The notes beneath the pieces are model-generated. The model was not told where the DNA came from, searched no databases, and saw only the letters and a list, made by a program, of their open reading frames with translations. Positions 34,566-42,539 of a stretch of DNA of 64,000 nt are shown one piece after another. The stretch's first letter is position 1. Each line of letters opens with the position of its first letter. The position numbers and the translations under genes are program-made. The DNA is from an uncultured Lachnospiraceae bacterium (GTDB lineage Bacteria > Bacillota > Clostridia > Lachnospirales > Lachnospiraceae), in assembly GCA_947178145.1 (NCBI GenBank), contig CAMWXE010000022.1:1-64000 (forward strand). Reading direction: 5' to 3'.

Positions 34566-36473
34566 ATGGCTATGGATTATGCGAAATGCGCAAAAGAAAT
34601 CTATGACACACTGGGCGGCAGAAGCAATCTGGTAAGTGCGGCACATTGTGCAACCAGACTGCGCCTGGTCACTGTGGATAACAGTAAGATCGACATGAAG
34701 AAGCTGGAGAATATTGACGGGGTAAAAGGCGTATTCAGCAATAACGGACAGCTGCAGCTGATCATTGGCACTGGTACGGTCAACAAGGTGTATGAGGAGT
34801 TTTTGAACGTGAGCGGCATGACCGCGGCGACAAAGGAGGAAGTGAAAGCGGCAGCGGCGGCACAGCAGCCTTTGTTTAAGAGAATGATCAAGGCATTGGG
34901 CGATGTGTTTGTCCCGATTCTTCCGGCAATCGTGGCTTCCGGCCTGATGATGGGACTGGTGGAGGCGCTGGGAAAAGCGATTCCGTCCTTTGCGGGAAGC
35001 GACTGGTATGGAATACTCGATTTGATGGCAAACACGGCGTTTACCTTCCTTCCGGTATTAATCGCTGTGTCAGCGGCGAGGGTGTTTGGCGGGAATATTT
35101 TCCTGGGCGCGGTAATCGGTATGATCATGATTCACCCGAATCTGATCAATGCATGGTCTGTCAGCTCGATGGAAGCCGCCGAGATTCCGGTGTGGCGTTT
35201 GTTTGGATTTTTCCCGATACGTCAGGTTGGATATCAGGGACACGTCATTCCGGTCATTATCGCAGTGTGGCTCATGTGCATGATTGAGAAATGGTTACAT
35301 AAACATGTCCCGGAGATGATCGATCTGTTTGTCACGCCGCTGTGCACCGTGATTGTGACGGCGTTTATCACACTGGGTATCATCGGACCGGTATTTTCCA
35401 CAGCGGAGAGTTATGTTCTGGAGTTTGCCGGGTGGATTATCACTGTGGGACATGGGATTGGCGCAATGATCATGGGGGCGTTGTACCCGCTCACGGTTGT
35501 CTGCGGTATCCATCATATGTACAATGTCATCGAGGCAGGGATGCTGTCCGCGGCGGACGGACTCAACATCTGGATGCCGATTGCCTCGGCGGCGAATTTT
35601 GCACAGGGCGCAGCGTGCCTTGCAGTCGGGCTGAAAGCAAAAAATCTCAAGACAAAGTCTGTGGCGATTCCGTCCTCCCTGTCTGCGGCACTGGGCATTA
35701 CAGAACCGGCAATCTTTGGCGTAAATCTGCGGTTTGTGAAGCCGCTTGTCTGCGGTATGGTGGGAGGCGCGGCGGGAGCGCTGCTCGGTTCCCTCTTCCA
35801 TATCGGTGCGACTTCTTACGGTGTGACTGGGATTCCCGGATTTTTGATCACGCTGGATTATACAGTGCAGTATGCGATTGTCCTCGCAGTGGCATTTGGC
35901 GTATCTTTCGTGCTGACATGGTTTGTTTGGAAAGAGGAGACGGAGGAGTCTGGTAAAACAGCAGATGCAGCCCCGGTTTCGGACAATGACGCTGCAGAAT
36001 TGACAGCGGAAACCGCACAGACAGAAAAAGCTTTGTATGCACCGATCAAAGGGAATATTATCAGCAGGGAAGCGATTCCGGATGAGACGTTTGCAGCCGG
36101 TGTGCTGGGAGACGGCGTGGGAATAGAGCCTGAGACTGGTGAGGTAGTTTCCCCGTTTGACGGAGAGATTTCTTCGGTGACAGATACACGCCATGCGATC
36201 GGAATCACAGGACCTGACGGGATGGAAGTGCTGATTCATGTGGGAATTGATACCGTGAATATGAATGGAGACGGTTTTGAACTGTTCGTGTCAGAGGGTG
36301 ACAGGGTAAAAGCCGGGCAAAAACTTCTGACATTTGACATCGCAAAAATTAAGGCGGCAGGATACAGTACGACGACAGCAGTGCTTCTGACAAACAGTGA
36401 CGATTATCCGGATTTCAGGATCTTAAAGACTGGCAGGACCAATGCGATGGAAAAGGTATTTACAATTGAATAA
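34566..36473 (+). CDS. PTS EIIBCA permease, sucrose / alpha-glucoside type
   Basis: Membrane transporter that imports and phosphorylates a disaccharide. Order B-C-A: EIIB at residues ~1-85 with the phosphocysteine in HCATRLRL (about Cys28); EIIC at ~100-455 with about ten transmembrane helices and the sucrose-permease block GIHHMYNVIEAGM, AALGITEPAIFGVN; a Glu/Ala/Thr-rich linker; then EIIA-glc type at ~490-635 (PFDGEISSVTDTRHAIGI, phosphohistidine in VLIHVGIDTVNMNG). Resemblance to ScrA/SacP plus the amylosucrase-like gene nearby favours sucrose, but trehalose or other alpha-glucosides cannot be excluded. AAAGAGGAAAG precedes ATG 34566. Confidence 0.9.
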   Translation: MAMDYAKCAKEIYDTLGGRSNLVSAAHCATRLRLVTVDNSKIDMKKLENIDGVKGVFSNNGQLQLIIGTGTVNKVYEEFLNVSGMTAATKEEVKAAAAAQQPLFKRMIKALGDVFVPILPAIVASGLMMGLVEALGKAIPSFAGSDWYGILDLMANTAFTFLPVLIAVSAARVFGGNIFLGAVIGMIMIHPNLINAWSVSSMEAAEIPVWRLFGFFPIRQVGYQGHVIPVIIAVWLMCMIEKWLHKHVPEMIDLFVTPLCTVIVTAFITLGIIGPVFSTAESYVLEFAGWIITVGHGIGAMIMGALYPLTVVCGIHHMYNVIEAGMLSAADGLNIWMPIASAANFAQGAACLAVGLKAKNLKTKSVAIPSSLSAALGITEPAIFGVNLRFVKPLVCGMVGGAAGALLGSLFHIGATSYGVTGIPGFLITLDYTVQYAIVLAVAFGVSFVLTWFVWKEETEESGKTADAAPVSDNDAAELTAETAQTEKALYAPIKGNIISREAIPDETFAAGVLGDGVGIEPETGEVVSPFDGEISSVTDTRHAIGITGPDGMEVLIHVGIDTVNMNGDGFELFVSEGDRVKAGQKLLTFDIAKIKAAGYSTTTAVLLTNSDDYPDFRILKTGRTNAMEKVFTIE

Positions 36474-36501
36474 ATTTTATGAAAATAAGGAGGAAAAAAC
36501 A

Positions 36502-36759
36502 ATGCAGAAATTCAGTTATGTGATCAAAGATGAGGTAGGTATCCATGCGAGGCCGGCGGGGCTTTTGGTGAAGGAAGCCAAGAAGTATGAGAGTACGATC
36601 ACGATTGTGAAGGGCGCAAAGTCTGCTGCGGCAACAAAGCTGATGGCAGTCATGGGACTTGGCGTAAAGTGCGGCGACACGGTGGACGTGGAAGTGGAAG
36701 GTGCAGATGAGATCACTGCCTGCGCGGAGATCAAGGCTTTTTTCGAAGAAAATCTATAA
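36502..36759 (+). CDS. ptsH: HPr phosphocarrier protein (His15 present, Ser46 replaced by Lys)
   Basis: General PTS carrier passing phosphate from enzyme I to EIIA. The 85-aa protein has GIHARPAG with His15 exactly in place. An ungapped alignment to Bacillus HPr puts Lys46 (ATKLMAVMGLG) where the HPr-kinase target Ser46 normally stands. So this HPr should transfer phosphate but not be inactivated or turned into a CcpA cofactor by serine phosphorylation. The start is ATG 36502 with AAGGAGG upstream; a longer frame overlaps the EII end. It is the last gene of the operon; a strong terminator follows. Confidence 0.93.
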   Translation: MQKFSYVIKDEVGIHARPAGLLVKEAKKYESTITIVKGAKSAAATKLMAVMGLGVKCGDTVDVEVEGADEITACAEIKAFFEENL

Positions 36760-36769
36760 ATCGATGCAG

Positions 36770-36807
36770 CAGGCAGGGGAATAGACACATATTCCCCTGC
36801 CTGTTTT
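36770..36807 (+). terminator. Terminator after ptsH
   Basis: CAGGCAGGGGAATA pairs with TATTCCCCTGCCTG (the 36770-36803 stem), followed by TTTT. It ends the pts operon. Confidence 0.88.
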
Positions 36808-36894
36808 ATCGCACGCTGCTGGCTGGATCCGTTAACTTTCATTTTTAGCTTTCATTTTGGAAAGACAATCATGGAAGTGTTTGAAGTGTGAAGA

Positions 36895-37007
36895 TGAAAA
36901 CGATTACAGGAAAACTCTCAAATATAATATGGAAAAACTAGGAAAATGTCTATTTACATTTGATAAAACAAGTTGTATGATGAATATGATATATGAAATT
37001 AATAACA
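36895..37007 (+). promoter_or_regulatory. Amylosucrase-gene control region, a copy of the ptsI control design
   Basis: Operator-like TGAAAACGATTACA at 36895-36908 and TGAAATTAATAACA (11 of 14 matches to the ptsI operator) at 36994-37007, again start-to-start 99 bp. Between them are TTTACA (36953-36958), 17 bp and TATGAT (36976-36981). A block reading TGGAAAA, then GAAAATGTC, then ATTTACA is shared with the ptsI region. The spacer 36808-37110 holds no gene. Confidence 0.72.
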
Positions 37008-37110
37008 TACAGTATGTCGGAACGACAAGTCTATTCCTCCGCAGTCGGTATCAGTGCTGCGCGGAGATCAAATAGGCAGAAAAATATGCAGAATATAAGG
37101 AGATAGCGCT

Positions 37111-38949
37111 ATGAAAAAAGAGGAAAGTGTATACATGAAACGGCTGGAGCGTCATCATGACGAGTTGCGCTGGCTCTATATGGAGTTGTACGATAATGAC
37201 TCTATGTTTGCGGAGCTGTGCGACACGATGAGGCAGTTTTACCTGGAGAGAGACAAGGCGTTAAAGACCAGCGACCAGAAGCGGGAGTCAGACCAGAACT
37301 GGTACAGGCAGAATGACATGCTCGGCATGATGTTCTACATCGATAACTTTGCCGGAAATATGAAGGGCGTGGAGTCGAAACTGGACTACATTGAACAGTG
37401 CAATGTGAATTACATTCATCTGATGCCGTTTCTGGACACACCCGAAGGACGCTCAGACGGAGGCTATGCGGTGTCAGACTTCCGCAAGGTGCAGCGGAAG
37501 CTGGGGAGCATGGACGACCTGGACAGCTTGACAGCTGCATGCCACAAGAAAGGCATCAACGTCTGCATGGATTTTGTCATGAACCACACGTCGGAGGACC
37601 ATGCGTGGGCAAAAAAGGCGCGCCAGGGAGACGGAGAGTATATGAGCCGTTACTTTTTCTTCAACAATGCACAGGAGCCGGCCATGTATGAAAAGACAGT
37701 GCCGCAGGTTTTTCCGACGACGGCACCGGGCAATTTTACATGGGTTCCGGAGATTGGTCACTATGTGATGACCACATTTTATCCTTATCAGTGGGATCTG
37801 AATTACAAGAATCCAAGGGTATTTAACGAGATGATGTACAATTTCCTCTATCTGGCAAACAGGGGCATTGATATCATTCGCATTGACGCGGTTCCATATA
37901 TCTGGAAGGAATTAAATACTTCCTGCCGCAATCTGAAGCAGGTACATACGATTGTCCGCATGATGCGTATGATCAGTGAGATTGTATGCCCGGGCGTACT
38001 TCTGCTCGGTGAGGTTGTTATGGAGCCGGAGAAGGTGACACCCTATTTTGGCACGGTCGAGAAGCCGGAATGCCATATGCTCTACAATGTCACCACGATG
38101 GCGACGACATGGCATACAGTGGCGACAAGGGATGTCAAACTGCTGAAAAGGCAGCTGGACATCGTGAATGCGCTGCCCAAGGACTATGTGTTCCTGAATT
38201 ATCTGCGCTGCCATGATGATATCGGCTGGGGGCTTGACTATGCGACTTTGAAGATGGACGGCATGGAAGAGCGTGCTCATAAAAAATACCTGAATGATTA
38301 TTTTCAGGGGTATGACGGGGACAGCAGCAGCCGCGGAGAGCTCTACAATGCAGACCCGGTTACAGGTGACGCCCGCTTCTGCGGTACGACGGCGTCCATG
38401 TGCGGTGTGGAGAAGGCTGGATTTGAGCAGGATGACGCGGCGATGGGGCGGGCCGTAAAGCTGGATCTGATGCTGCACGCGTATATGTTTATGCAGTCGG
38501 GAATCCCGGTGCTGTACAGCGGGGACGAGATCGGGCAGGTGAATGACTACACCTACAAGGATGATCCGAATAAAGCGGCAGACTCGCGGTATCTTCACCG
38601 CGGTGCGATGAACTGGAAGCTGGCGGAGAATAGGAAGGATACAGCTACTGTGGAGGGAAAAATCTTTCAGGGATTGAAGCAGCTGGAACAGATTCGCAAG
38701 ACAGAGAAGGTATTTGTGTCGAATGCTGACACTTGGACGATTGAGACACGGGACCCGGCGGTATTGTGCATCGGCAGATACTATGACGGGGAGAAACTCA
38801 TCGGACTGTTTAATTTCAGCGAATATGACAAAACCGCACGGATTGATGAGAACGATGGTGCGTATGTGGAATTGATTTCAGGAAATGAGCTGAAACCAGC
38901 TGAAGTCAATATGCCGGCTTATGGATTTTATTATTTTAAAAAGAAGTAA
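37111..38949 (+). CDS. Amylosucrase-like GH13 enzyme (sucrose-acting)
   Basis: A 612-aa GH13 protein resembling amylosucrase / sucrose hydrolase (subfamily 4). N-terminal helical domain (about 1-90), then NDMLGMMFYIDNFAGNMKGV, LHLMPFLDTPEGRSDGGYAV-like HLMPFLDTPEGRSDGG, VMNHTSEDHAWAK, PQVFPTTAPGNFTWVPEIG, the nucleophile Asp in DIIRIDAVPYIWK (about Asp254), acid/base Glu in LLLGEVVMEP, and RCHDDIGWG. These enzymes release fructose from sucrose and extend an alpha-glucan or hydrolyse. No signal peptide, so cytoplasmic. GGAG precedes ATG 37111. Own promoter with the same operators as the pts operon, so co-regulated. Exact product (polymer or glucose) cannot be read from sequence. Confidence 0.85.
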   Translation: MKKEESVYMKRLERHHDELRWLYMELYDNDSMFAELCDTMRQFYLERDKALKTSDQKRESDQNWYRQNDMLGMMFYIDNFAGNMKGVESKLDYIEQCNVNYIHLMPFLDTPEGRSDGGYAVSDFRKVQRKLGSMDDLDSLTAACHKKGINVCMDFVMNHTSEDHAWAKKARQGDGEYMSRYFFFNNAQEPAMYEKTVPQVFPTTAPGNFTWVPEIGHYVMTTFYPYQWDLNYKNPRVFNEMMYNFLYLANRGIDIIRIDAVPYIWKELNTSCRNLKQVHTIVRMMRMISEIVCPGVLLLGEVVMEPEKVTPYFGTVEKPECHMLYNVTTMATTWHTVATRDVKLLKRQLDIVNALPKDYVFLNYLRCHDDIGWGLDYATLKMDGMEERAHKKYLNDYFQGYDGDSSSRGELYNADPVTGDARFCGTTASMCGVEKAGFEQDDAAMGRAVKLDLMLHAYMFMQSGIPVLYSGDEIGQVNDYTYKDDPNKAADSRYLHRGAMNWKLAENRKDTATVEGKIFQGLKQLEQIRKTEKVFVSNADTWTIETRDPAVLCIGRYYDGEKLIGLFNFSEYDKTARIDENDGAYVELISGNELKPAEVNMPAYGFYYFKKK

Positions 38950-38990
38950 ATCTCAGGTGAAATCTATTGCGGAGATTGGAAAAATCTGTA

Positions 38991-39147
38991 AGGAATTGTC
39001 AAGAAATAACTTGTTAATTTGACGCCGTATAAATGTTCAGCTGCAAAGAAGATAATCGCAGGCGTAGCGGGCTACGTCAAGATTATCTGATGACGCAGAT
39101 GAACATTTAGACAAGTCAAATTGATGAGTTATTTATTGACAGTTCCT
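38991..39147 (+). mobile_element. Hairpin MITE with TA target duplication (157 bp)
   Basis: About 55 bp of each end are inverted repeats of one another (AGGAATTGTCAAGAAATAAC at the left; AGGAACTGTCAATAAATAAC reading inward from the right). The centre is another stem (AGATAATC...GATTATCT with CGTAGC...GCTACG), so the whole element folds on itself. TA flanks both sides (38989-38990 and 39148-39149). No coding capacity. Placed between the amylosucrase stop and lacI, it may terminate one unit and supply a TTGACA (39137-39142) to the other. Confidence 0.82.
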
Positions 39148-39212
39148 TATGACATATAGTGTAAAAGAATATTTGGGATAACGTTTTGGTGTATAAGTGA
39201 GGAATGGTATCA

Positions 39213-40190
39213 ATGAACATAACAGAGATTGCGAAGCGGGCAGGCGTATCCAGCGCTGCCGTCTCACGCTATTTTAACAACGGTTATATTTCGGAGGAAA
39301 AACAGGAGGCAATCCGCAGGGTTGTGGAGGAGACGGGCTATCGTCCCTCTCTTCAGGCGCAGACGCTCCGGACGAAGAAGACAAAGATGGTCGGCGTGAT
39401 CGTGCCCAAGGTTGCCTCCGCTTCCATCGGCAGAATTGTGGAGGGACTTCTCTCTGTATTGAATGAAAGTGAATATCAGATGCTTCTCGCTGTTACTCAG
39501 AATGACCCGCAGAAGGAAGTGGAGTATCTGACTGCATTTCACGAGAAGCAGGTGGACGGTGTAATATTGATAGCAACGGTGTTCACGGCAGCACACAAGC
39601 GCGTGTTAAAAGGAGTGTCAGTCCCGGTTGTGATTGTGGGACAGTATTTGTCTGGTTACTGCTGTGTGTATCATGACGATTACCATGCCGCCTATGACCT
39701 CACAAAGCTTTTTCTGGAAAAGGGCAGAAAAAATCTGGGGTACATCAGCGCGATACAGCAGGATAAGGCTGTCGGAGAATCCCGGTACAAGGGATACTGC
39801 GATGCAGTGCGCGACATGGGCTGTGGAGAGCTTGCGCAGAATGTCTCAACAGCCGCTTTCACCGTTGGTTCGGGATATGAGAAGACAGGGGAACTGCTGG
39901 CGAAATGTCCTGATTTGGACGGGCTGATCTGTGCGACAGACACAATGGCTGCCGGCGCCATGCAGTACCTGCGAGAGCATCATATTGATGTGCCGGAGAA
40001 GATACTGGTCGCGGGGCAGGGTGATTCTGATATGGCGAGGGTGACAGCGCCGCCGTTGATTACCGTCCACTATTCCTATGAGAAAAGCGGGGAGCTCGCT
40101 GTTCAGATGCTGATGGGGTTACTGCGGCATGAGGAAGGGGCTGTCAAGGAAGTGAAGCTTGGGTATCATATTGTTGATCTGCAAAGGTAG
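39213..40190 (+). CDS. LacI-family transcriptional regulator of the sugar locus
   Basis: A 325-aa repressor: HTH at residues 1-25 (MNITEIAKRAGVSSAAVSRY), hinge helix near residue 50 (LQAQTLRTKKT), then a periplasmic-binding-protein-like ligand domain (VGVIVPKVASASIGRIVEGL, DGVILIATV, GLICATDTMAAGAM, VAGQGDSDMARVTAPPLITV). The start is ATG 39213 with GTGAGG upstream; ATG 39204 sits too close to it. The paired operators before ptsI and the amylosucrase gene are its likely targets. GGATAACGTTTTGG at about 39176-39189, just before the gene, could be an autoregulatory site. The effector is probably sucrose, a phosphorylated derivative or fructose (inferred). Confidence 0.88.
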   Translation: MNITEIAKRAGVSSAAVSRYFNNGYISEEKQEAIRRVVEETGYRPSLQAQTLRTKKTKMVGVIVPKVASASIGRIVEGLLSVLNESEYQMLLAVTQNDPQKEVEYLTAFHEKQVDGVILIATVFTAAHKRVLKGVSVPVVIVGQYLSGYCCVYHDDYHAAYDLTKLFLEKGRKNLGYISAIQQDKAVGESRYKGYCDAVRDMGCGELAQNVSTAAFTVGSGYEKTGELLAKCPDLDGLICATDTMAAGAMQYLREHHIDVPEKILVAGQGDSDMARVTAPPLITVHYSYEKSGELAVQMLMGLLRHEEGAVKEVKLGYHIVDLQR

Positions 40191-40858
40191 TGATCGGCGA
40201 TAACTGCCAGATGGCTCCCAATGTGGCGATATATACAGCAGGACATCCAGTTCATCCGCCGGAAAAGGTACAGTATGACATGCGCCTGAGCGGGTCCTAC
40301 CTGTCCATGGAAGAAAAATACGGGGAACATGCGCCGGAACCGGATCTTGAAGCGACAGTCCATGTCCACGATTTCCGGATGACGCTGGACGAGATATTCA
40401 ACTATATAGGGCAGGAAGAGCTTCCGGAACACTTTGCGGCATATGACAACGACATGAGAAGTTATGCGCTGGTTGCAAACGGGATAACCTATATGCAGAG
40501 AACGGGAAATGACATGAAATACAGGAAGCCGCCGAACATAACAACGGTGGCGGAATATCTGCAGCTGATGCTGGACAGGGGGATATTTGTGGATCTGTTG
40601 TCAGATAAGGAGGTATGCGATATGACGATGGAACAGTTTTCGAGGGATGATATTCTGATCTATCAGGGCCGCGAAGAAGGCCGCGAGGAAGGCCGTGAAG
40701 AGGGGCGCGAGGAGGGCCGCGAAGAAGGCATTAGGGCGTTCATACTTGACAAAATAGAAGACGGAGTGGCAGAGGGCATTGTGATACAGAAACTCCGCAG
40801 GCACTTTACGCTGGATGAGAATACTGCAAGGCAGTATTACAGGGCATATGGAAAATAG
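40172..40858 (+). pseudogene. Chimeric remnant: sugar O-acetyltransferase fragment fused to a repeat-tailed Rpn-like C-terminus
   Basis: The first ~30 codons (from inside the end of lacI) read VVIGDNCQMAPNVAIYTAG, a left-handed beta-helix piece of a maltose/galactoside acetyltransferase, stopping abruptly after HPVHPPEK. The frame then continues into an unrelated ~190-aa segment that ends with a charged tandem repeat (GREEG units, imperfect 12-bp DNA repeats at 40670-40732) and a helical tail. This tail type is common in Rpn/PD-(D/E)XK transposase-like proteins of gut Firmicutes, but I cannot name the family with confidence. The open frame (GTG 40190, no good ribosome site) suggests a deletion joined two gene fragments. 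It may still be translated. Confidence 0.6.
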
Positions 40859-40878
40859 AACAGGCAGGAGCATCTTAA

Positions 40879-40911
40879 GGAGCATTCTGGAAAACAGAAT
40901 GTTCCTTTATT
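40879..40911 (+). terminator. Terminator after the chimeric remnant
   Basis: GGAGCATTCTG (40879-40889) pairs with CAGAATGTTCC (40895-40905; one G-T pair), followed by TTTATT. Confidence 0.65.
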
Positions 40912-40926
40912 AAAGATGATGCAAAT

Positions 40927-41142
40927 ATGATACATTCATCTGATACAATGGGGACAGACACAAAAGGGAATTATTATAGGATGCATAGGAGTCTGGATGT
41001 GTATACGGAAGGATTTCATCTTGGTGCACTGTTAGGGTTAGTTATAATTATACTGCATATTGTTGGCTCGATTTTGGCATTGCAGTATCATCAGAGTGAA
41101 CATGACGCACTGATACAATTCATGAATGAATTGGAGGATTAA
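40927..41142 (+). CDS. Small single-pass membrane protein, unknown
   Basis: A 71-aa open frame with one clear transmembrane helix (about residues 31-52, LGALLGLVIIILHIVGSILAL) and charged ends. The ribosome site is poor (AAAGATG some 12 bases before ATG 40927). I do not recognise the family. It lies before an unrelated membrane protein and could be part of the same transcription unit. Confidence 0.4.
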   Translation: MIHSSDTMGTDTKGNYYRMHRSLDVYTEGFHLGALLGLVIIILHIVGSILALQYHQSEHDALIQFMNELED

Positions 41143-41280
41143 CGGTCAGAAGACAACGGTTCTTTGTGAGAATGGGAAACAGGAAATATAGAACAGTATC
41201 ATAAAGATTAGTATGCAAATCCATGTAAATTGCTGTAAACAATGTCTGCTGTAGGCTATAAATGTACTGGAGGAATCAAT

Positions 41281-42390
41281 ATGAGACGAAACCGAATTCC
41301 GAATGAAAAAAATAGAAGAAATAAAATTTGGGCAAGTACGGTTATAGTGCTTATTCTGCTTGCATCAGTGTGTGGAATTATAATAAGGCTGATGGAAGAT
41401 ATACCAACTATGGAAGATATCTATTTTCAGGCATACGATAATCAGACTATGGAAACAGTTATCTACAAATATGATGCAGATACGGAGAAGGTATATGAAG
41501 TTGGAAAGGTTGGCGGATATTTTCACAATTGTAAGATCGACAGCGGGAAAAAACATATAACAGGAGTGAGAAGTCCGTGGTATCCAGAAGAAGTCTATGA
41601 TGCAGAATCTGGTTTGGAGTCAGGCATTGTGCGTTACTCTCTGGAGGACGGAACATCAGTTCTTTTGCGCGGTGAGCAGCAGATGCGCATTGGAAATAAG
41701 GAAAATATTGTATGGGACTGTTCTTTTCCTTTTGATGGTGGAGAAAAAATGCTTATGTGTTATGGAGATGAGGAATTGCAATATCTGCTATATGACTTGA
41801 AAACAAATAATGCAAAAAAAATAGATGTTCCTAAAATGAACCGGGGAGTGTGTGACATTAGAAAAAGTAATATATGGTATCCTATGAGAAACGGGGTCAT
41901 GCAGTATAATGTGAAAACAAATCAAATAAAGGAATATCTCCAAGACGCAAGCCAGTGTAGCGTATCAGATGATGGCAGGAAGACTGCGTACTTTGGAGAC
42001 CATGCAAAACGCATTTTTTTATATGATGCAGTGTGCAAAAAGAATCTCTGTATCCTGAGAGCAGGATGGAACAAGACATTTGGCAGCATTTCCCCATATT
42101 CATGCGGATGGGACCAGAGTGGAAATTATTTCTGTTATGTAGAACATTTTAACAAATTTTTTGGCAGCAGCGATACAAGGATTAAAGTTTATAATTTATC
42201 TACAAAAACGAGTAAATGTATTTATCTACAGCGAAATGCACCTGCGACGATCACTTATGAATTTATAAGGAATGCAGACGAAATTGGTTTTCAGGACAAT
42301 TTTATACAATCTGCGGAATCAGACAATCTTGACGTAAGAACTGGGAAAGGAGGGTTTTTTAAACAGTCATTTCGAAGGAATTACCATTAA
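41281..42390 (+). CDS. Membrane-anchored extracytoplasmic protein, unknown (beta-propeller-like)
   Basis: A 369-aa protein with a positively charged N-terminus and one transmembrane helix (about residues 18-37, KIWASTVIVLILLASVCGII), leaving ~330 residues outside. The outer part is rich in aromatic beta-strands with repeating short blades (SVSDDGRKTAYFGDHAKRIFLYD; CGWDQSGNYFCYVEH; IKVYNLSTKTSKCIYL), similar in style to TolB/WD-like propellers, though no family can be named. TGGAGGAATC before ATG 41281 fixes the start. No catalytic motif seen. The class D beta-lactamase gene follows in the same direction behind its own promoter. Confidence 0.7.
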   Translation: MRRNRIPNEKNRRNKIWASTVIVLILLASVCGIIIRLMEDIPTMEDIYFQAYDNQTMETVIYKYDADTEKVYEVGKVGGYFHNCKIDSGKKHITGVRSPWYPEEVYDAESGLESGIVRYSLEDGTSVLLRGEQQMRIGNKENIVWDCSFPFDGGEKMLMCYGDEELQYLLYDLKTNNAKKIDVPKMNRGVCDIRKSNIWYPMRNGVMQYNVKTNQIKEYLQDASQCSVSDDGRKTAYFGDHAKRIFLYDAVCKKNLCILRAGWNKTFGSISPYSCGWDQSGNYFCYVEHFNKFFGSSDTRIKVYNLSTKTSKCIYLQRNAPATITYEFIRNADEIGFQDNFIQSAESDNLDVRTGKGGFFKQSFRRNYH

Positions 42391-42456
42391 GGGCGAAGGC
42401 AGGAATGATAGCCATCTTTGTTCATGCGTTTATTCTGCAGCTATCAGAAGAAGGAC

Positions 42457-42485
42457 TTGACAGGAAAAGATTACTGATGTAATAT
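42457..42485 (+). promoter_or_regulatory. Promoter of the class D beta-lactamase gene
   Basis: TTGACA (42457-42462), 17-bp spacer, TAATAT (42480-42485). A near-consensus -35 suggests steady expression. No BlaI-type operator was recognised. Confidence 0.6.
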
Positions 42486-42539
42486 TATATAATCTAAAAT
42501 CTTACAAGTGTAATGTATAATAAGGGAAAGGATATGACT

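Noticed and set aside
36857-37075. 72-aa plus-strand frame before the amylosucrase gene
   Set aside because: It covers the promoter and operators; no ribosome site.
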